Shown here piece by piece: positions 63,101 to 64,000 of a stretch of DNA of 64,000 nt. Both the position numbers and the translations under genes were made by a program. A model generated the notes under the pieces. That model ran no database searches and had not been told where the DNA came from. It saw only the letters and a list, made by a program, of their open reading frames with translations. Origin of the DNA: Entoloma clypeatum (Eukaryota; Basidiomycota; Agaricomycetes; Agaricales; Entolomataceae); contig OY751487.1 in the NCBI GenBank assembly GCA_963565915.1, forward strand, positions 4,650,001 to 4,714,000, given 5' to 3'. Position 1 is the stretch's first letter; each line of letters starts with the position of its first letter.

Positions 63101-64000
63101 TGGAGGACCTCTTGCGAAGTGAATGGAACCCAGTCCCTTTTGGGCTGAGGTTCTAGGGTGCTGCGCAGCCTGTCGGGATCGACGGGTCGAGCTTCTGCGG
63201 ACTGGAAGGACTTGTGGAAGGCGTCACAGGTCTCAGCAGTGGTGGTGCAGGTCTCGCCTTCAAAAATAATGGCCTCAGGAGAGGCGTTCTTTCGTGGGCC
63301 GACCCAGGAAGTAAGGTCCCAAGGACGCTTATTTTTGTTGGAGACTTCGTCGATCTTCTTGTCGAAAAAGTTCCGCTTAGCAGTGCGTATGATTTTATGC
63401 ATAACGCGCCAGTCTTGGTCTGTTTTACCCGAATTGGAATAGGTGCGCCACCCTGCCTTGCAGTCCTTATCCCACCAGCCCTTCGACCGGAACGAATTCC
63501 GGGGAGAGCGAGAGAATTCGGTCCACGCGGCCAGGACGAGCTCCTGAACCTTTTGTGTAATACTCGTGATGTCCTCCCTAGTGGCCGTAGCCGGAATAGG
63601 GATGGAGGAGATGGAATCCGTGAGTGCGGATAGGAAATGAGTTTCCTCTTCCGAGTCCAGTACTATACGGTAGCGTTCCTTCGCGTTAATGAGGGGGGAT
63701 CTGAGGAGGGTGATGATCGAGCGGTGGTCCGACTCGTCAGGGCTCCCAAGTTTGATGATCGAGTCCTTGTCCGTGTTAGGGAGGAAGACCAGGTCGATGA
63801 TGGATGGGGCATTGTTATTCTTAGGGAAGTGGGTGAACCCAGTCCTATGATGAACAAGTCCATGAGCGAATGCGAAGTCTGAGAGGAGAGACGCATTATG
63901 GTTGTGGCGCGTCACTTCGGGGTCCCATAGCGGCGAGGGGCAATTAAAATCACCACCTATGTACCGAATGGGAGGAAGGGATGTACCAAGGGTGGCAAGG
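60117..64000 (-). mobile_element. LINE-1b: long non-LTR retrotransposon, extends past the window
   Basis: On the minus strand it ends in a poly(A) tail of up to 28 nt (T run 60117-60144) after a 75-bp 3' untranslated part. It encodes endonuclease, RT and RNase H in one frame. The target copy and 5' end are outside the window. The target lies in Co-C RT, and the target sequence GATTTT fits the T-rich endonuclease preference of many LINEs. Confidence 0.93.
60220..64000 (-). CDS. LINE-1b ORF2: APE endonuclease - RT - RNase H, open to the window edge
   Basis: More than 1255 open codons; the N-terminus is outside. The endonuclease C-terminal half shows GGDFN (near 63950), IIDLVF and SDHRS (near 63720), the metal- and DNA-binding motifs of apurinic-type nucleases. 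RT: GPDHLTWTHLK, AFRPIVLLNTLGKLFE, GQFGGVRQNS, VAIDLAQYFPSL, GVGQGSALSP and YVDD near 62393. RNase H: VTDAAVPS, DTETLAIG, FTDSVNA and HAVHDFAS give the four acidic sites (about 61440-61030). The tail has QCDCG ... HVFYKC near 60700. The order EN-RT-RNase H fits fungal Tad/I-type LINEs. No stop, so possibly functional. It nicks the target and copies its own RNA there. Confidence 0.93.
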   Translation of the reverse strand, partial: LATLGTSLPPIRYIGGDFNCPSPLWDPEVTRHNHNASLLSDFAFAHGLVHHRTGFTHFPKNNNAPSIIDLVFLPNTDKDSIIKLGSPDESDHRSIITLLRSPLINAKERYRIVLDSEEETHFLSALTDSISSIPIPATATREDITSITQKVQELVLAAWTEFSRSPRNSFRSKGWWDKDCKAGWRTYSNSGKTDQDWRVMHKIIRTAKRNFFDKKIDEVSNKNKRPWDLTSWVGPRKNASPEAIIFEGETCTTTAETCDAFHKSFQSAEARPVDPDRLRSTLEPQPKRDWVPFTSQEVLQALAGCSSRSAPGPDHLTWTHLKCLIAHKQILKLFVWTLNACLSAGFWPDAFKISTTVIIPKPNKPAYDVPKAFRPIVLLNTLGKLFEKAIANRLQWELARHGLLHPGQFGGVRQNSTEDAGQFLTHLIRAGWARKLKTSVVAIDLAQYFPSLNHSVISLILDRMGFPDTVVDFFSNYLVGRQTQYAWEDDLSDLFSVDIGVGQGSALSPVLSSIYLAPLMYAFQAELSQASLISYVDDGTIIVQSETWKENLAKLKKAYKCLFELTTALGLVLEHSKSEAFHFSRKNGDDNPPVDLGFAPFTGDSPLVPKTFWRYLGFFFDRKLLFTEHAKRYATKAFSATGALLSLGNSVRGLTPKHKRTLYRSCILPIALYGANLWNFDGARNKGVVKSISKVQRRAALWILGAFRTTPTGAVEALAGLPPVHLHLKKLSCRNRVRMHSLAPRHMTAMVCDEDDPSKRPWYSPEFMYNLKSPLVDIWAYRANVTVPLSPFNDYNEPGKRVLDRFPECVIHDITLIRGKTAKDRAEARKARLITLNKVFDANICSNKAAVIVTDAAVPSLSSGHQAVAAWETWHKGHSIDKDWAAGGLAVSDDTETLAIGHGFSNLVSLLGGLSQLEVIHIFTDSVNAIRRATDPDLHSSQATALAIISNLIPWFEEPGLNSKVIFHHVPDSSDHGFEPHHAVHDFASSIRIECGESASRSLDFNTKQFTDDMLGDWDNLYQSPKYVGRHYQFPRLCVRRQDHARAKHMKPSHLKGGTWLKDVGHSQSLTAQTVRGLTSHAPIGHYRHRFNIGDKVEQCDCGLGSVEDFAHVFYKCLHHPTRPPDMPTFSRNSPTWDVFGKFIMDNPGAFAFRDRPTPNTTVGGSRVVARWVQRGAAPSGKRTRLKDKNRTGASLGGRAQTPPSAANGQPHKVGVLLYRAAEYSGAHTNAFVYNKLPRPGARTQQLDGALRRLFFLRT

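Overview
This window looks like a transposon graveyard from the genome of a basidiomycete fungus, probably an Agaricomycete. The reasons are the roughly 45-70 nt introns with CTAAC-type branch sites, chromodomain Ty3 elements, fungal copia elements, a LINE with a C-terminal RNase H, and a KDZ transposase with a CxC2 cysteine cluster. I see no rRNA, tRNA, CRISPR array or bacterial-type gene, and no complete single-copy host gene. Element names below (Gy = Ty3/mdg4-type, Co = copia-type) are provisional and mine.

Left part (1-7969): a decayed Ty3-type element Gy-A (window start to 4713) sits inside Gy-B1 (4714-7969). The Gy-A gag itself holds a solo LTR (695-1078) with a perfect 5-bp target duplication. 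From 7970 to 15455 lies older sequence: unknown reading-frame fragments, an AATGATAT-rich repeat, an inverted repeat, a 5'-truncated LINE copy (9421-10727) with a perfect 15-bp target duplication, hAT-like foldback MITEs, and long non-coding stretches.

Right part (15456-64000): apparently one nested structure rooted in a Ty3-type element, Gy-B3, whose 5' LTR is at 15456-15801 and whose 3' end is not in the window. Gy-B3 is split by (i) Gy-C (16240-22134, duplication gatgt), which holds its own MITE; (ii) a hAT-like MITE that is itself split by Gy-B2 (22696-29152); and (iii) a copia element, Co-C, starting at 30600. Co-C is split by a large KDZ DNA transposon (30841-49989, split in turn by the intact Co-A, 35042-40828, duplication accct), by Co-B (51734-57457, duplication gaagc), and by a LINE (60117 to beyond the window end).

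The KDZ element (about 13.4 kb without Co-A) has terminal inverted repeats with tandem GCCGGCGACAA-type motifs and five genes here called K0-K4: a small two-exon gene (K0), a protein with perfect Zn2Cys6 spacing (K1), a five-exon gene (K2), the CxC2-KDZ transposase (K3) and a long disordered protein (K4). K0/K1 and K2/K3 are divergent pairs. A TTCGCCGG-like motif is scattered through its termini, introns and exons and appears as FAG/FAE peptides in four different proteins. K1-K4 are each interrupted, almost always by an in-frame TGA that reads as a decayed CGA. The elements that look intact and possibly competent are Co-A (1575-codon ORF, LTRs with one visible difference) and the terminal LINE.
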